Below are positions 1 to 9,017 of a stretch of 64,000 bases of DNA, one piece after another. The notes below the pieces were generated by a model. The model worked only from the letters and a program-made list of their open reading frames with translations, was not told the origin of the DNA and made no database searches. Every line of letters begins with the position of its first letter. Position 1 is the stretch's first letter. Source of the DNA: Streptomyces tirandamycinicus (lineage in GTDB: Bacteria > Actinomycetota > Actinomycetes > Streptomycetales > Streptomycetaceae). A program made the translations under genes and the position numbers. The stretch is taken from contig NZ_CP029188.1 in assembly GCF_003097515.1 (NCBI RefSeq), forward strand, positions 6,244,531 through 6,308,530, given 5' to 3'.

Positions 1-354
1 CTGGCCCTGTCCCAGTCCGCCGCCGAGGACGAGATCGACACCCCCGTCGCCGTACTGCGCGAGCGCTACCTCCCGGAGCTCGGACGGCTGCTGCCCGCCG
101 CACGTGCCGCGAAGGTGCGGGACTTCTTCGTCACCAGGGAGCGCACGGCGACGTTCGCCCCCGCCCCCGGTGTCGGCAGGCTCCGGCCCGCGGCCCGCAC
201 CAACGCCCCCGGCCTACTGCTGGCCGGGTCGTGGACCGCCACGGGCTGGCCCGCGACCATGGAGGGCGCCGTGCGCAGCGGACTGGACGCCGCCGGCGCC
301 GCCCTCGCAGACCTCGGCCGCCGCCAGGAGCACCCGCTCGAGGAGGCGGCTTGA
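1..354 (+). CDS. hpnE: Squalene-associated FAD-dependent desaturase (HpnE), C-terminal part
   Basis: Open from the first base of the window, so only the last 117 residues are visible. The run NAPGLLLAGSWTATGWPATM, followed by EGAVRSG, is the C-terminal FAD-contacting segment of the phytoene desaturase/amine oxidase superfamily as found in HpnE. HpnE acts with HpnC and HpnD to turn farnesyl diphosphate into squalene for hopanoid synthesis. The next gene is a prenyl synthase and then squalene-hopene cyclase, the same order as in the S. coelicolor hopanoid cluster, which supports the assignment. The N-terminal dinucleotide-binding domain lies outside the window. Confidence 0.85.
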   Translation: MALSQSAAEDEIDTPVAVLRERYLPELGRLLPAARAAKVRDFFVTRERTATFAPAPGVGRLRPAARTNAPGLLLAGSWTATGWPATMEGAVRSGLDAAGAALADLGRRQEHPLEEAA

Positions 355-383
355 GCCCCATGTCCGGAACCAGAGGAGAGAAC

Positions 384-1478
384 GTGCCGACTGCGCCTTC
401 GGCGAACCCGGCTGTCGACACCGCGGCCGTCACCGCGCTGCTGGAGCGCGGGCGGACGATGTCCACCCCGGTGCTGCGCGCCGCCGTGGACCGGCTCGCG
501 CCCCCCATGGACACCGTCGCCGCCTACCACTTCGGCTGGATCGACGCCCACGGCCGCCCCGCGGACGGCGACGGCGGCAAGGCCGTACGCCCCGCGCTGG
601 CGCTGCTGTCCGCCGAGGCCGCCGGCGCGGCGCCCGAGGTCGGCATCCCCGGTGCCGTCGCCGTCGAGCTGGTGCACAACTTCTCGCTGCTCCACGACGA
701 CCTGATGGACGGTGACGAGCAGCGCCGCCACCGCGACACGGTGTGGAAGGTGCACGGCCCGGCCCAGGCCATCCTGGTCGGCGACGCGCTCTTCGCGCTC
801 GCCAACGAGATCCTGCTGGAACTCGGCACCGTGGAGGCCGGCCGCGCCACCCGCAGGCTGACCACGGCCACCCGCAAGCTCATCGACGGCCAGGCCCAGG
901 ACATCTCCTACGAGCACCGCGAGCGGGTCACCGTCGAGGAGTGCCTGGAGATGGAGGGCAACAAGACGGGCGCCCTGCTCGCCTGCGCCGTCTCCATCGG
1001 CGCGGTGCTCGGCGGCGCCGACGACCGCACCGCCGACACCCTGGAGGCGTACGGCTACCACCTCGGGCTCGCCTTCCAGGCCGTCGACGACCTGCTCGGC
1101 ATCTGGGGCGACCCGGAGGCCACCGGCAAGCAGACCTGGAGCGATCTGCGCCAGCGCAAGAAGTCCCTGCCCGTCGTCGCCGCGCTCGCCGCGGGCGGGC
1201 CGGCGTCGCGGCGGCTCGGCGAACTGCTCGCCGCCGACGCCAAGGCGGATACCGACGAGCGGCCCGGGGCCGCGGGCGGCGTCGACGCCTTCTCCGAGGA
1301 GGAGTTCGCCACCCGGGCGGCCCTCATCGAGGAGGCGGGCGGCCGCGACTGGACGTCGCAGGAGGCCCGCAGGCAGCACGCCGTCGCCGTGGCGGCGCTG
1401 GACCGGGTGGACATGCCCGAGCACGTCAGGGCCCAGCTCGTCGCGCTCGCCGACTTCGTCGTCGTACGCAAGAGATGA
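384..1478 (+). CDS. Polyprenyl diphosphate synthase of the hopanoid cluster
   Basis: Class I trans-prenyltransferase of 364 residues, expected to make farnesyl diphosphate or a longer prenyl diphosphate from IPP and an allylic primer. The first Asp-rich motif DDLMD is at residues 105-109 and the second, DDLLG, at 235-239; GKAVRP at 65-70 matches the conserved diphosphate-binding region. I chose the GTG at 384 because AGAGGAGAG lies just upstream; an in-frame ATG at 360 is the alternative and has a poorer ribosome site. It starts 29 bases after the HpnE stop. In the S. coelicolor hopanoid cluster a prenyl synthase occupies the same place, before squalene-hopene cyclase, so it probably supplies farnesyl diphosphate to HpnCDE. 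Confidence 0.88.
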   Translation: MPTAPSANPAVDTAAVTALLERGRTMSTPVLRAAVDRLAPPMDTVAAYHFGWIDAHGRPADGDGGKAVRPALALLSAEAAGAAPEVGIPGAVAVELVHNFSLLHDDLMDGDEQRRHRDTVWKVHGPAQAILVGDALFALANEILLELGTVEAGRATRRLTTATRKLIDGQAQDISYEHRERVTVEECLEMEGNKTGALLACAVSIGAVLGGADDRTADTLEAYGYHLGLAFQAVDDLLGIWGDPEATGKQTWSDLRQRKKSLPVVAALAAGGPASRRLGELLAADAKADTDERPGAAGGVDAFSEEEFATRAALIEEAGGRDWTSQEARRQHAVAVAALDRVDMPEHVRAQLVALADFVVVRKR

Positions 1479-1615
1479 GCGGCCTCCCCCGGACGGCATC
1501 CACCGAGATGACCGTGATCAGTCGCATATGAGTTCGCAGTCGCCGGCCGGTGCCCCCTCGGCACCGGCCGACGGCAGACCCGAAGCAGCATGTCCGACTG
1601 CACGAAGGGGAAGCC

Positions 1616-3646
1616 ATGACAGCGACGACCGACGGAAGCGGCGGGGCCCCCGCGCTCCGCTCGCCCTCGGCCAGCGACCACACCACCGATCACCGTCCGG
1701 CCCCGGGGGACTCCGCGGGCCTGTGCACCACCGCCCTGCTGACGGCGCAGCGCTCCGTCGAGCACCTGCTCGGCAGGCAGGCCCCGCAGGGCTGGTGGAA
1801 GGCCGACCTCGAGACCAATGTCACCATGGACGCCGAGGACCTGCTGCTCCGTCAGTTCCTCGGCGTCCACGACGAGAAGACGACCGCGGCCGCGGCCGTC
1901 TTCATCCGCGGCGAGCAGCGCGAGGACGGCACCTGGGCCACCTTCTACGGCGGCCCCGGCGAACTCTCCACCACCATCGAGGCGTACGTCGCCCTCCGCC
2001 TCGCCGGCGACCGGCCGGACGACCCCCACATGGAACGCGCCGCCGCATGGATCCGGGCGCGGGGCGGCATCGCCGCGAGCCGTGTCTTCACCCGCATCTG
2101 GCTGGCGCTCTTCGGCTGGTGGAAGTGGGAGGACCTGCCCGAGCTGCCGCCCGAGCTCATCTACCTCCCCTCCTGGTTCCCGCTCAACATCTACGACTTC
2201 GGCTGCTGGGCCCGCCAGACCATCGTGCCGCTCACCGTCGTCTCCGCCACGCGGCCCGTACGCCCCGCGCCGTTCGCGCTCGACGAACTGCACACGGACC
2301 GCCACCGCCCCAACCCGCCCCGGCCGCTCGCTCCCGCGGGCAGCTGGGACGGGGTGTTCCAGCGCCTCGACCGGCTGCTGCACGGCTACCGCGCGGTGGC
2401 CCTGCGCCCGCTGCGCCGCGCGGCGATGAACAGGGCCGCCCGCTGGATCATCGAGCGGCAGGAGAACGACGGCTGCTGGGGCGGCATCCAGCCGCCCGCC
2501 GTCTACTCGCTGATCGCCCTCCATCTGCTCGGCTACGACCTCGACCACCCGGTGATGCGGGCCGGACTGGAGTCGCTGGACCGCTTCGCCGTGTGGCGTG
2601 AGGGGACCGCCGGGCCGGGTGACCGGCGGGAGGGCCCGGCCAGGATGGTCGAGGCCTGCCAGTCGCCCGTGTGGGACACCTGCCTCACCGTCGTCGCGCT
2701 CTCCGACGCCGGGGTGCCCGCGGACCACCCGGCTCTGGTCCGGGCCGCCGACTGGATGCTCGGCGAGCAGATCACCCGGCCCGGCGACTGGGCCGTGCGC
2801 AGGCCGCGTCTCGCCCCGGGCGGCTGGGCGTTCGAGTTCCACAACGACAACTACCCCGACATCGACGACACGGCCGAGGTCGTCCTGGCCCTGCGCCGGG
2901 TGAAGCACCCGGACCCGGCCCGGGTCGAGGAGGCCGTCGCCCGGGCCGGCAACTGGACGCTGGGGATGCAGTCGAAGTGCGGAGCCTGGGGCGCCTTCGA
3001 CGCCGACAACACCGGCACCTTCCCCAACCGGCTGCCGTTCTGCGACTTCGGTGAGGTCGTCGACCCCCCGTCCGCGGACGTCACCGCGCACGTCGTGGAG
3101 ATGCTGGCCCAGGAGGGCCGGGCCCACCACCCGCGGACCCGCCGCGGGGTCGACTGGCTGCTGCGCGAACAGGAGCCGCACGGCGCCTGGTTCGGCCGGT
3201 GGGGCGTCAACCACCTCTACGGCACGGGCGCGGTCGTCCCCGCGCTCACCGCGGCCGGGGTGCCGGTCTCGCACCCCGCGATCCGGCGGGCGGTCGGCTG
3301 GCTGGAGTCCGTCCAGAACGACGACGGGGGCTGGGGCGAGGATCTGCGCTCGTACCGCGAGGAGTCGTGGATCGGCCGCGGTGTCTCCACCCCCTCGCAG
3401 ACCGGCTGGGCCCTGCTGGCCCTGCTGGCCGCGGGGGAGCGGGACGGCAGCGCGGTCGAGCGGGGCATCGCGTTCCTCGCCGCCACCCAGCGCGAGGACG
3501 GCTCCTGGGACGAGCGGTACTTCACCGGCACCGGCTTCCCCTGGGACTTCTCCATCAACTACCACATCTACCGGCAGGTGTTCCCGCTGATGGCCCTCGG
3601 CCGGTACGTGCACGGACAGCCGCCCGCCGGCCGGAACGGTGACTGA
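1616..3646 (+). CDS. shc: Squalene-hopene cyclase
   Basis: 676-residue class II terpene cyclase that converts squalene to hopene/hopanol at the cytoplasmic membrane. The catalytic acid motif DIDD is at residues 415-418, within NYPDIDDTAE. Several QW-type repeats are visible (for example QENDGCWGG and QREDGSWDE), and the C-terminal GTGFPWDFSINYHIYR stretch is typical of the family. Length matches bacterial cyclases. The ATG at 1616 follows GAAGGGGA; an in-frame ATG further upstream (1550) lacks a site. The 137-base gap from the prenyl synthase may hold an internal promoter. The stop codon abuts the start of the next gene. Confidence 0.95.
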   Translation: MTATTDGSGGAPALRSPSASDHTTDHRPAPGDSAGLCTTALLTAQRSVEHLLGRQAPQGWWKADLETNVTMDAEDLLLRQFLGVHDEKTTAAAAVFIRGEQREDGTWATFYGGPGELSTTIEAYVALRLAGDRPDDPHMERAAAWIRARGGIAASRVFTRIWLALFGWWKWEDLPELPPELIYLPSWFPLNIYDFGCWARQTIVPLTVVSATRPVRPAPFALDELHTDRHRPNPPRPLAPAGSWDGVFQRLDRLLHGYRAVALRPLRRAAMNRAARWIIERQENDGCWGGIQPPAVYSLIALHLLGYDLDHPVMRAGLESLDRFAVWREGTAGPGDRREGPARMVEACQSPVWDTCLTVVALSDAGVPADHPALVRAADWMLGEQITRPGDWAVRRPRLAPGGWAFEFHNDNYPDIDDTAEVVLALRRVKHPDPARVEEAVARAGNWTLGMQSKCGAWGAFDADNTGTFPNRLPFCDFGEVVDPPSADVTAHVVEMLAQEGRAHHPRTRRGVDWLLREQEPHGAWFGRWGVNHLYGTGAVVPALTAAGVPVSHPAIRRAVGWLESVQNDDGGWGEDLRSYREESWIGRGVSTPSQTGWALLALLAAGERDGSAVERGIAFLAATQREDGSWDERYFTGTGFPWDFSINYHIYRQVFPLMALGRYVHGQPPAGRNGD

Positions 3647-4333
3647 ATGACCGCCCCCGGTACGCCGCCCGGCGGCGCCCCCGTCCCGCCGCTGCTGATC
3701 GCCTGCGCGCTGGGCATCGAACGGCTCGCCCTGCGCGCGGGCGGCCGCGGCGGCGCCCCGGGCCCGGTCACCGTACTGCGCACCGGGATGGGCCCGAGGA
3801 ACGCGGAGCGTGCGCTCGCGCGGGTGCTGGGTGACGCCGCGGAGGGCCCCGGCCGCCGGGCCGGGGCGCCCCCGGCGGCCGGGGTCATCGCCGCCGGCTT
3901 CTGCGCGGGGCTCGCCCCCGGGATGCACCCCGGCGACGTGGTGGTGGCGGACGAGACCCGCGGGCCCTCCGGTTCCACGCCGTGCACCGCCACGGACGTC
4001 CTGACGGAGACTCTGGCCGGGGCGGTACCCGGGCGGACCGTGCACACCGGCCCGCTCACCGCCTCCGACCACGTGGTGCGCGGACAGGAACGGGCGGAGC
4101 TGGCGGCGACCGGCGCGATCGCGGTGGACATGGAGTCGGCTGCGACGCTCCACGGTGCCCTGAGAGCGGGGGTGCGCCAGGTTGCGGCCGTCCGGGTGGT
4201 CGTGGACGCTCCAGAGCATGAGCTGGTCCGTATCGGCACGGTACGCGGTGGAATATCAGCTTTCCGTGTCCTTCGTGCAGTAATGCCCGCTTTCTACGAA
4301 TGGCACCGTTCTTTGCTGCTCCCCAGGAGGTGA
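3647..4333 (+). CDS. hpnG: HpnG-like nucleoside phosphorylase family protein
   Basis: 228-residue protein of the purine nucleoside phosphorylase/nucleosidase family. In hopanoid synthesis HpnG removes adenine from adenosylhopane to give ribosylhopane. Sequence support: the GMGPRNAE motif near residue 46, the central VIAAGFCAGLAPGMHPGDVVVA segment (split here across a conserved Gly-rich turn), and VDMESA near residue 160, which is the family's nucleoside/ribose-binding signature. It begins on the base after the cyclase stop, so the two are translationally coupled. HpnH follows after five bases. In reaction order HpnH acts before HpnG. Confidence 0.82.
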   Translation: MTAPGTPPGGAPVPPLLIACALGIERLALRAGGRGGAPGPVTVLRTGMGPRNAERALARVLGDAAEGPGRRAGAPPAAGVIAAGFCAGLAPGMHPGDVVVADETRGPSGSTPCTATDVLTETLAGAVPGRTVHTGPLTASDHVVRGQERAELAATGAIAVDMESAATLHGALRAGVRQVAAVRVVVDAPEHELVRIGTVRGGISAFRVLRAVMPAFYEWHRSLLLPRR

Positions 4334-4338
4334 GCCAG

Positions 4339-5361
4339 ATGGCCATGCCGCTCCGCCAGACCATCAGAGTCGGAACCTATCTCTTCGAACAGAAGCTCCG
4401 CAGGCGCGAGAAGTTCCCGCTGATCGTGGAGCTGGAGCCGTTGTTCGCCTGCAATCTGAAGTGCGAGGGCTGCGGCAAGATCCAGCACCCGGCCGGGGTC
4501 CTGAAGCAGCGCATGCCGGTCGCCCAGGCCGTGGGCGCCGTTCTGGAGTCCGGTGCCCCGATGGTGTCGATCGCGGGCGGCGAACCTCTGATGCACCCTC
4601 AGATCGACGAGATCGTCGCACAGTTGGTGGCCCGGAAGAAGTACGTGTTCCTCTGCACCAACGCCCTGCTGCTGCGCAAGAAGATGGACCAGTTCACCCC
4701 TTCGCGCTACTTCGCCTTCGCCGTCCACATCGACGGGCTGCGCGAGCGCCACGACGAGTCGGTGGCCAAGGAAGGCGTCTTCGACGAGGCGGTGGCGGCG
4801 ATCAAGGAGGCCAAGGAGCACGGCTTCCGGGTGACCACCAACTCCACGTTCTTCAACACCGACACTCCGCAGACGGTCATCGAGGTGCTGAACTACCTCA
4901 ACGACGACCTCAAGGTCGACGAGATGATGATCTCCCCCGCGTACGCCTACGAGAAGGCACCCGACCAGGAGCACTTCCTCGGCGTCGAGCAGACCCGCGA
5001 GCTGTTCCGGAAGGCGTTCGCCGGCGGCAACCGGCGGCGCTGGCGGCTCAACCACTCACCGCTCTTCCTGGACTTCCTCGAAGGCAAGGTCGACTTCCCC
5101 TGCACGGCCTGGGCGATCCCGAACTACTCGCTCTTCGGCTGGCAGCGCCCCTGCTATCTGATGAGCGACGGCTACGTCCCCACCTACAAGGAGCTCGTCG
5201 AGGAGACCGACTGGAGCAAGTACGGCCGCGGCAGGGACCCGCGCTGCGCGAACTGCATGGCGCACTGCGGGTACGAACCGACCGCCGTCCTCGCCACCAT
5301 GGGCTCCCTGAAGGAGTCGCTGCGCGCCGCTCGGGAATCCGTGTCGGGGAGCGGGAGGTGA
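4339..5361 (+). CDS. hpnH: Adenosylhopane synthase, radical SAM enzyme HpnH
   Basis: 340-residue radical SAM protein. The [4Fe-4S] motif is C38-x3-C42-x2-C45 in FACNLKCEGCGK, and GGEPL follows at the SAM-binding position. HpnH adds the 5'-deoxyadenosyl radical to diploptene, giving adenosylhopane, the first step in making extended (C35) hopanoids. A C-terminal CANCMAHCGYEP segment supplies extra cysteines typical of HpnH. The strong site AGGAGGTGA overlaps the stop of the preceding gene and fixes the ATG at 4339; an in-frame ATG at 4300 lies inside hpnG and is unlikely. Confidence 0.93.
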   Translation: MAMPLRQTIRVGTYLFEQKLRRREKFPLIVELEPLFACNLKCEGCGKIQHPAGVLKQRMPVAQAVGAVLESGAPMVSIAGGEPLMHPQIDEIVAQLVARKKYVFLCTNALLLRKKMDQFTPSRYFAFAVHIDGLRERHDESVAKEGVFDEAVAAIKEAKEHGFRVTTNSTFFNTDTPQTVIEVLNYLNDDLKVDEMMISPAYAYEKAPDQEHFLGVEQTRELFRKAFAGGNRRRWRLNHSPLFLDFLEGKVDFPCTAWAIPNYSLFGWQRPCYLMSDGYVPTYKELVEETDWSKYGRGRDPRCANCMAHCGYEPTAVLATMGSLKESLRAARESVSGSGR

Positions 5362-5500
5362 GTCCGGGCGGCGGACGGCGGGCCCCGGCCGCTCCGGCCG
5401 GAGCGCGGCGGACCGGACCGGGGCCGGAGCGTGCCGGTTCCCGGGCACCCGCCGGGGCCGTACGGCGGGGGCGCCCCCCGGCCTTCGAGGAGCGCGGCGG

Positions 5501-6886
5501 ATGAGCGACGGGTTCGACCTCGCGAAGCTGCTCGAGGAGCGCGCCGGTGAGCGGTACGAGCTGCACGCCCGGCACCTCAACCACCAACTGCCGCGGATGC
5601 TCCGGACGATCGGCTTCGACCGGGTGTACGAGCGGGCGGAGGGCGCCTACTTCTGGGACGACGAGGGCGGCGACTACCTCGACATGCTCTCCGGGTTCGG
5701 CGTCATGGGCCTCGGCCGGCACCACCCGGTCGTCCGCAAGGCGCTCCACGACGTCATCGACGCCTCCCTCGCCGATCTGACCCGCTTCGACTGCCCGCCC
5801 CTGCCCGGGCTGCTCGCCGAGAAGCTGCTCGCCCACAGCCCCCACCTGGACCGCGTGTTCTTCTGCAACAGCGGCACGGAGGCGGTCGAGACGGCCCTGA
5901 AGTTCGCCCGCTACGCGACCGGCCGGCCCAGGATCCTCTACTGCGGCCACGCCTTCCACGGGCTGACGGCCGGGTCGCTGTCGGTCAACGGCGAGGCGGG
6001 CTTCCGGGACGGCTTCACCCCGCTTCTCCCGGACACCGCGGTGGAGCTCGGCGATCTGGCTGCGCTGGAACGGGAGTTGGCGCGCGGCGACGTGGCCGGC
6101 TTCGTCGTCGAGCCGATCCAGGGAAAGGGCGTGCACGAGGCCCCGCCCGGATTCCTGCCCGCGGCACAGCAACTGCTGCACCGGCACGGGGCGCTGCTGA
6201 TCGCCGACGAGGTGCAGACCGGCCTCGGCAGAACCGGGGACTTCTACGCCTACCAGCACGAGGACGGGGTGGAGCCCGACCTCGTCTGCGTCGCCAAGGC
6301 CCTCTCCGGCGGCTATGTGCCGGTCGGCGCGACCCTCGGCAAGGAGTGGATCTTCCGGAAGGTCTACTCCTCGATGGACCGGGTGCTGGTGCACTCGGCG
6401 AGCTTCGGCTCCAACGCCCAGGCGATGGCGGCCGGTCTCGCCGTGCTCTCGGTGATCGAGGACGAGCAGGTCGTCGCGAACGCCAGGGCCACCGGGGACC
6501 TGCTGCGGACCAGGCTCGCCGCGCTCGTGGACCGCTACGAGCTGCTCCACGAGGTCCGCGGTCGCGGACTGATGATCGGGATCGAGTTCGGCAGACCGTC
6601 CTCGCTGAAGCTGCGCGGCCGCTGGACCATGCTGCAGGCGGCCCGCAGGGGTCTGTTCGCCCAGATGGTGGTCGTGCCCCTGCTGCAACGCCACCGCATC
6701 CTCACGCAGGTCTCGGGCGACCGGCTGGAAGTGATCAAGCTGATTCCGCCGCTGATCATCGGGGAGCGGGAGGTCGACCGGTTCGTCGCGGCCTTCACCG
6801 CCGTCATGGACGACGCGCACGACGGCAGCGCGCTGATGTGGGACTTCGGGAAGACACTCGTGAAGCAGGCGATCGCCGGCCGCTGA
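5501..6886 (+). CDS. hpnO: Hopanoid class III aminotransferase (HpnO)
   Basis: 461-residue PLP-dependent class III aminotransferase. The cofactor lysine is K266 in VCVAKALSGGYVPVGA, and the ADEVQTGLGRTG signature precedes it. Its position at the end of the hopanoid operon identifies it as the enzyme that makes aminobacteriohopanetriol from ribosylhopane/bacteriohopanetetrol precursors. A GAGGAG site precedes the ATG. In S. coelicolor ispG and dxs genes separate hpnH from this aminotransferase; here only 139 non-coding, GC-rich bases (5362-5500) lie between. It is probably in the same transcript, because no terminator is evident in the gap. Confidence 0.88.
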   Translation: MSDGFDLAKLLEERAGERYELHARHLNHQLPRMLRTIGFDRVYERAEGAYFWDDEGGDYLDMLSGFGVMGLGRHHPVVRKALHDVIDASLADLTRFDCPPLPGLLAEKLLAHSPHLDRVFFCNSGTEAVETALKFARYATGRPRILYCGHAFHGLTAGSLSVNGEAGFRDGFTPLLPDTAVELGDLAALERELARGDVAGFVVEPIQGKGVHEAPPGFLPAAQQLLHRHGALLIADEVQTGLGRTGDFYAYQHEDGVEPDLVCVAKALSGGYVPVGATLGKEWIFRKVYSSMDRVLVHSASFGSNAQAMAAGLAVLSVIEDEQVVANARATGDLLRTRLAALVDRYELLHEVRGRGLMIGIEFGRPSSLKLRGRWTMLQAARRGLFAQMVVVPLLQRHRILTQVSGDRLEVIKLIPPLIIGEREVDRFVAAFTAVMDDAHDGSALMWDFGKTLVKQAIAGR

Positions 6887-7012
6887 GGGGGCGGGGCGGG
6901 CGGCTCGACGGGCCGGGTGGGCCGGGCCTCGTGGACGCGCCCGGTCGTCAACCGGGCGCCTCGCCGCGGACCGGCGAACGACCGCCCCGGGGCGGTGTCG
7001 GCTGCCACCGGC

Positions 7013-7339
7013 TCACCGCCCTTCGCCGTGAGAGCTCGGGACCCACGGCGCTCCGCTGCCGAAGCGCCTGCGGAACACCGTGCCGGGCATCGCGAACGCC
7101 GCTTCCACCGCGTCGCCGTCGACGGTGTCGCGGGCGGGGCGCCTGGGGACCTTCCGGTATCCCAGCGCACGGACGAGGCCGATGGCAGACGCCCAGCTGT
7201 CCGCGGCCACCACCACCTCGTCGACGGCATCGCAGGCGTTGCTCGCATCGGCCAGGACCGCGTAGGCGACCACCGTGCCGCCGACCGTCACCTTGGCGCT
7301 CATTCCGTCCGTACTGCTCATTCCGCTCATCCTGCTCAT
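7013..7339 (-). CDS. Small protein of unknown function
   Basis: 108-residue reading frame with a balanced, protein-like composition and strong third-position GC on the - strand. I do not recognise a family. The core has alternating hydrophobic stretches (VTVGGTVVAYAVLAD, EVVVAADSWASAIGLVRALG), suggesting a small alpha/beta fold without signal peptide or membrane segment. Several in-frame ATGs lie close together at the start (7339, 7330, 7321, 7303); MSAKVTVGG from 7303 may be the true beginning. It is convergent with hpnO and lies downstream of the phosphatase gene on the same strand, about 80 bases after it, so they could share a transcript. Confidence 0.5.
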   Translation of the reverse strand: MSRMSGMSSTDGMSAKVTVGGTVVAYAVLADASNACDAVDEVVVAADSWASAIGLVRALGYRKVPRRPARDTVDGDAVEAAFAMPGTVFRRRFGSGAPWVPSSHGEGR

Positions 7340-7420
7340 GCCGACTCCGGCCTGCCGCGGCCGTACCGCGGGACGACCCGGTCCGTTCCGTCACCGCCGG
7401 TGTTCCGCGGCAGGACGCGG

Positions 7421-8236
7421 TCAGACGGTGCCGTCGACCAGACGGTCGCGCAGTCGCTCCCGCGTCGCGGGCGTCAGGCCGAGGCCGTCCTGGAGATAGC
7501 GCTCGGTGCCGCCCCAGACCTCCTCCATGGTCTCGAACGCCGCGGCCAGGTACTCGGCCCGGGCGTCGAACAACGGGTTCAGCAGCTCCATCACCTCGGG
7601 CGACATCCCGGTCGGTGAGCTGTCGCTGCGGCGCACCCGGTAGCGCCGGTGAGGGTCGTTCGACTTGAGGTAGTCCGCCTCGATGGCGTCCCGCTCGACG
7701 CCCACCGCCAGCAGCGAGACGGCGATGGACAGGCCCGCCCGGTCCTTGCCCGCCGCACAGTGCATCAGCGCCGGCGTGCTGTCGTCCGCCAGTGCGTGCA
7801 GGACGCGGCTGTGCTCGGCGGTGCGCTCCCTGATGAGCGTGCGGTAGGAGGCGATCATCCGCCCGGCCGCCTGGCCGTCGGCGAGGATCGACTTCAGCTG
7901 ATCGAGGTTCCCGTCACGCACCATGCGCCAGAACTCCGCCCCGTCGGCCGGGTCCGACAGCGGGATATTGACGTTGCGCACCCCGGAGAGCTCCACATCC
8001 GGCCCCTCCAGCCTCTGGTCGGCGGAATTGCGGAAGTCGAAGATCGTGTGGAGCCCGAGCGAGGAGAGAAAGGCCGCGTCGGTGTCCGTCGCGTGCGCGA
8101 GATGGCCGCTGCGGAAGAGCCGCCCGTACCGAATGTGCCGTCCGTCGACGGTCGGCAGCCCGCCCACGTCCCGGAAGTTGCGCACGCCGGACAGCTCGGG
8201 TTCGGCCGACGGGGTCTGGGGCAGCTGCTGCGTCAC
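7421..8236 (-). CDS. Tyrosine-protein phosphatase (PtpB-like)
   Basis: 271-residue protein with the CX5R phosphatase signature HCAAGKDRAG (nucleophile C160, phosphate-binding R166) and the N-terminal NFRDVGGL element that is typical of the MptpB/lipid-and-tyrosine phosphatase group. K164 and D165 in the loop match PtpB enzymes that can also use phosphoinositides. No signal peptide is seen, so it is probably cytoplasmic. The start codon is followed by a Gln/Pro-rich lead. Downstream on the same strand is the unknown 108-residue gene. Substrates cannot be inferred from context. Confidence 0.85.
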   Translation of the reverse strand: MTQQLPQTPSAEPELSGVRNFRDVGGLPTVDGRHIRYGRLFRSGHLAHATDTDAAFLSSLGLHTIFDFRNSADQRLEGPDVELSGVRNVNIPLSDPADGAEFWRMVRDGNLDQLKSILADGQAAGRMIASYRTLIRERTAEHSRVLHALADDSTPALMHCAAGKDRAGLSIAVSLLAVGVERDAIEADYLKSNDPHRRYRVRRSDSSPTGMSPEVMELLNPLFDARAEYLAAAFETMEEVWGGTERYLQDGLGLTPATRERLRDRLVDGTV

Positions 8237-8855
8237 GGGGGCTCCTCCGTGTCTGCGGTCGGCGCTGCTCGCCGACGATGGCGCGATGCCGACACTACGA
8301 CATCGGTTCCTCAGGCAATTATTTCGCGCTCCGCGGGGACCTGGGCGCGCGGAGCTCCCCTGCCACCGGGGTCCCGCGGACCCCGGTGCGGCACGCCCCG
8401 GCCGGCGAGCGGACGGTGCGGTGGCGTCGGGTGTGGTGACGTCGGGTGCGGTGCGCGCGGACGTGCCGGTCCCGGCGACTCATCCGTGCGGGAACGGCAT
8501 TCCGTCCGGGCGGGTATAAGTACTTTTCCGTGGGACACATGTCGTTAATCGCAATGCATCCGCAATATCCAGTGTGTCCGAGTTGGCCACTTTTGGGCAA
8601 TCCGAACCCATTGAAATGGGTATGGCATTCGCCCGTGAGCTGAATCATATCCGTGACGTTCCGTGGGGGGCTCAACGGTTCAACTCCCTTGCCCGTATGG
8701 AAGTCGAAGCCCCGGAATCCACGGAGCGTGACCGGGAAATGTGCGCTGATATCCGGCAGATCGATTCAACGGGGAAATGACGGCTTGTTCCCGGCGGCCG
8801 GGCTCCTTTACGGTCACCGCAATCCGGTCGGAACGCCTCATCCTGCCGCCGTCCG
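8237..8855. other. Intergenic region with a low-GC island
   Basis: No gene that I can support. The part from about 8500 to 8820 is clearly less GC-rich than the rest of the window. A 68-codon frame from a GTG at 8574 to 8780 on the + strand is open but lacks the third-position GC bias of neighbouring genes and has no convincing ribosome site, so I do not call it. The region probably contains promoters for the divergent phosphatase and for the riboswitch-controlled peptidase. Confidence 0.5.
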
Positions 8856-9005
8856 GAATATCGCACCCACCCACACATGTGGCAGGAGCGGGGGACCCAG
8901 GTACCGCGCCGTTCCGTGATCCCGGACGGCTTGGGGTGAAGCCGTGTCCACGCGCGGCCGGGCGGCTCCAGCCCGAACCCGACAGCTCACCTCGCAGGCG
9001 GCGGA
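8856..9005 (+). promoter_or_regulatory. c-di-AMP riboswitch (ydaO/yuaA type)
   Basis: The leader of the LysM-M23 gene carries the hallmark conserved blocks of this class in the right order: GAGCGGGGGACCCA (8886-8899), TTGGGGTGAA (8931-8940), then CCGAACCCGACAGCTCACC (8973-8991) ending in CTCGCAGGCG just before the ribosome site. Variable helices separate the blocks. In actinobacteria this riboswitch commonly controls cell-wall hydrolase genes, and binding of cyclic di-AMP turns expression off. The 5' boundary is approximate because the P1 strand was judged by eye. Confidence 0.9.
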
Positions 9006-9017
9006 GAGGAAAGCGCC

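Noticed and set aside
1055..4219. Very long open frame of 1,054 codons on the - strand opposite the hopanoid genes
   Set aside because: It is the antisense shadow of the prenyl synthase, cyclase and hpnG. Composition is Gly/Val/Arg/Asp-rich with no domain, and the + strand genes are well supported.
8574..8780. 68-codon + strand frame in the low-GC island
   Set aside because: No ribosome site, no third-position GC bias and no recognisable domain; kept only as a finding about the island.
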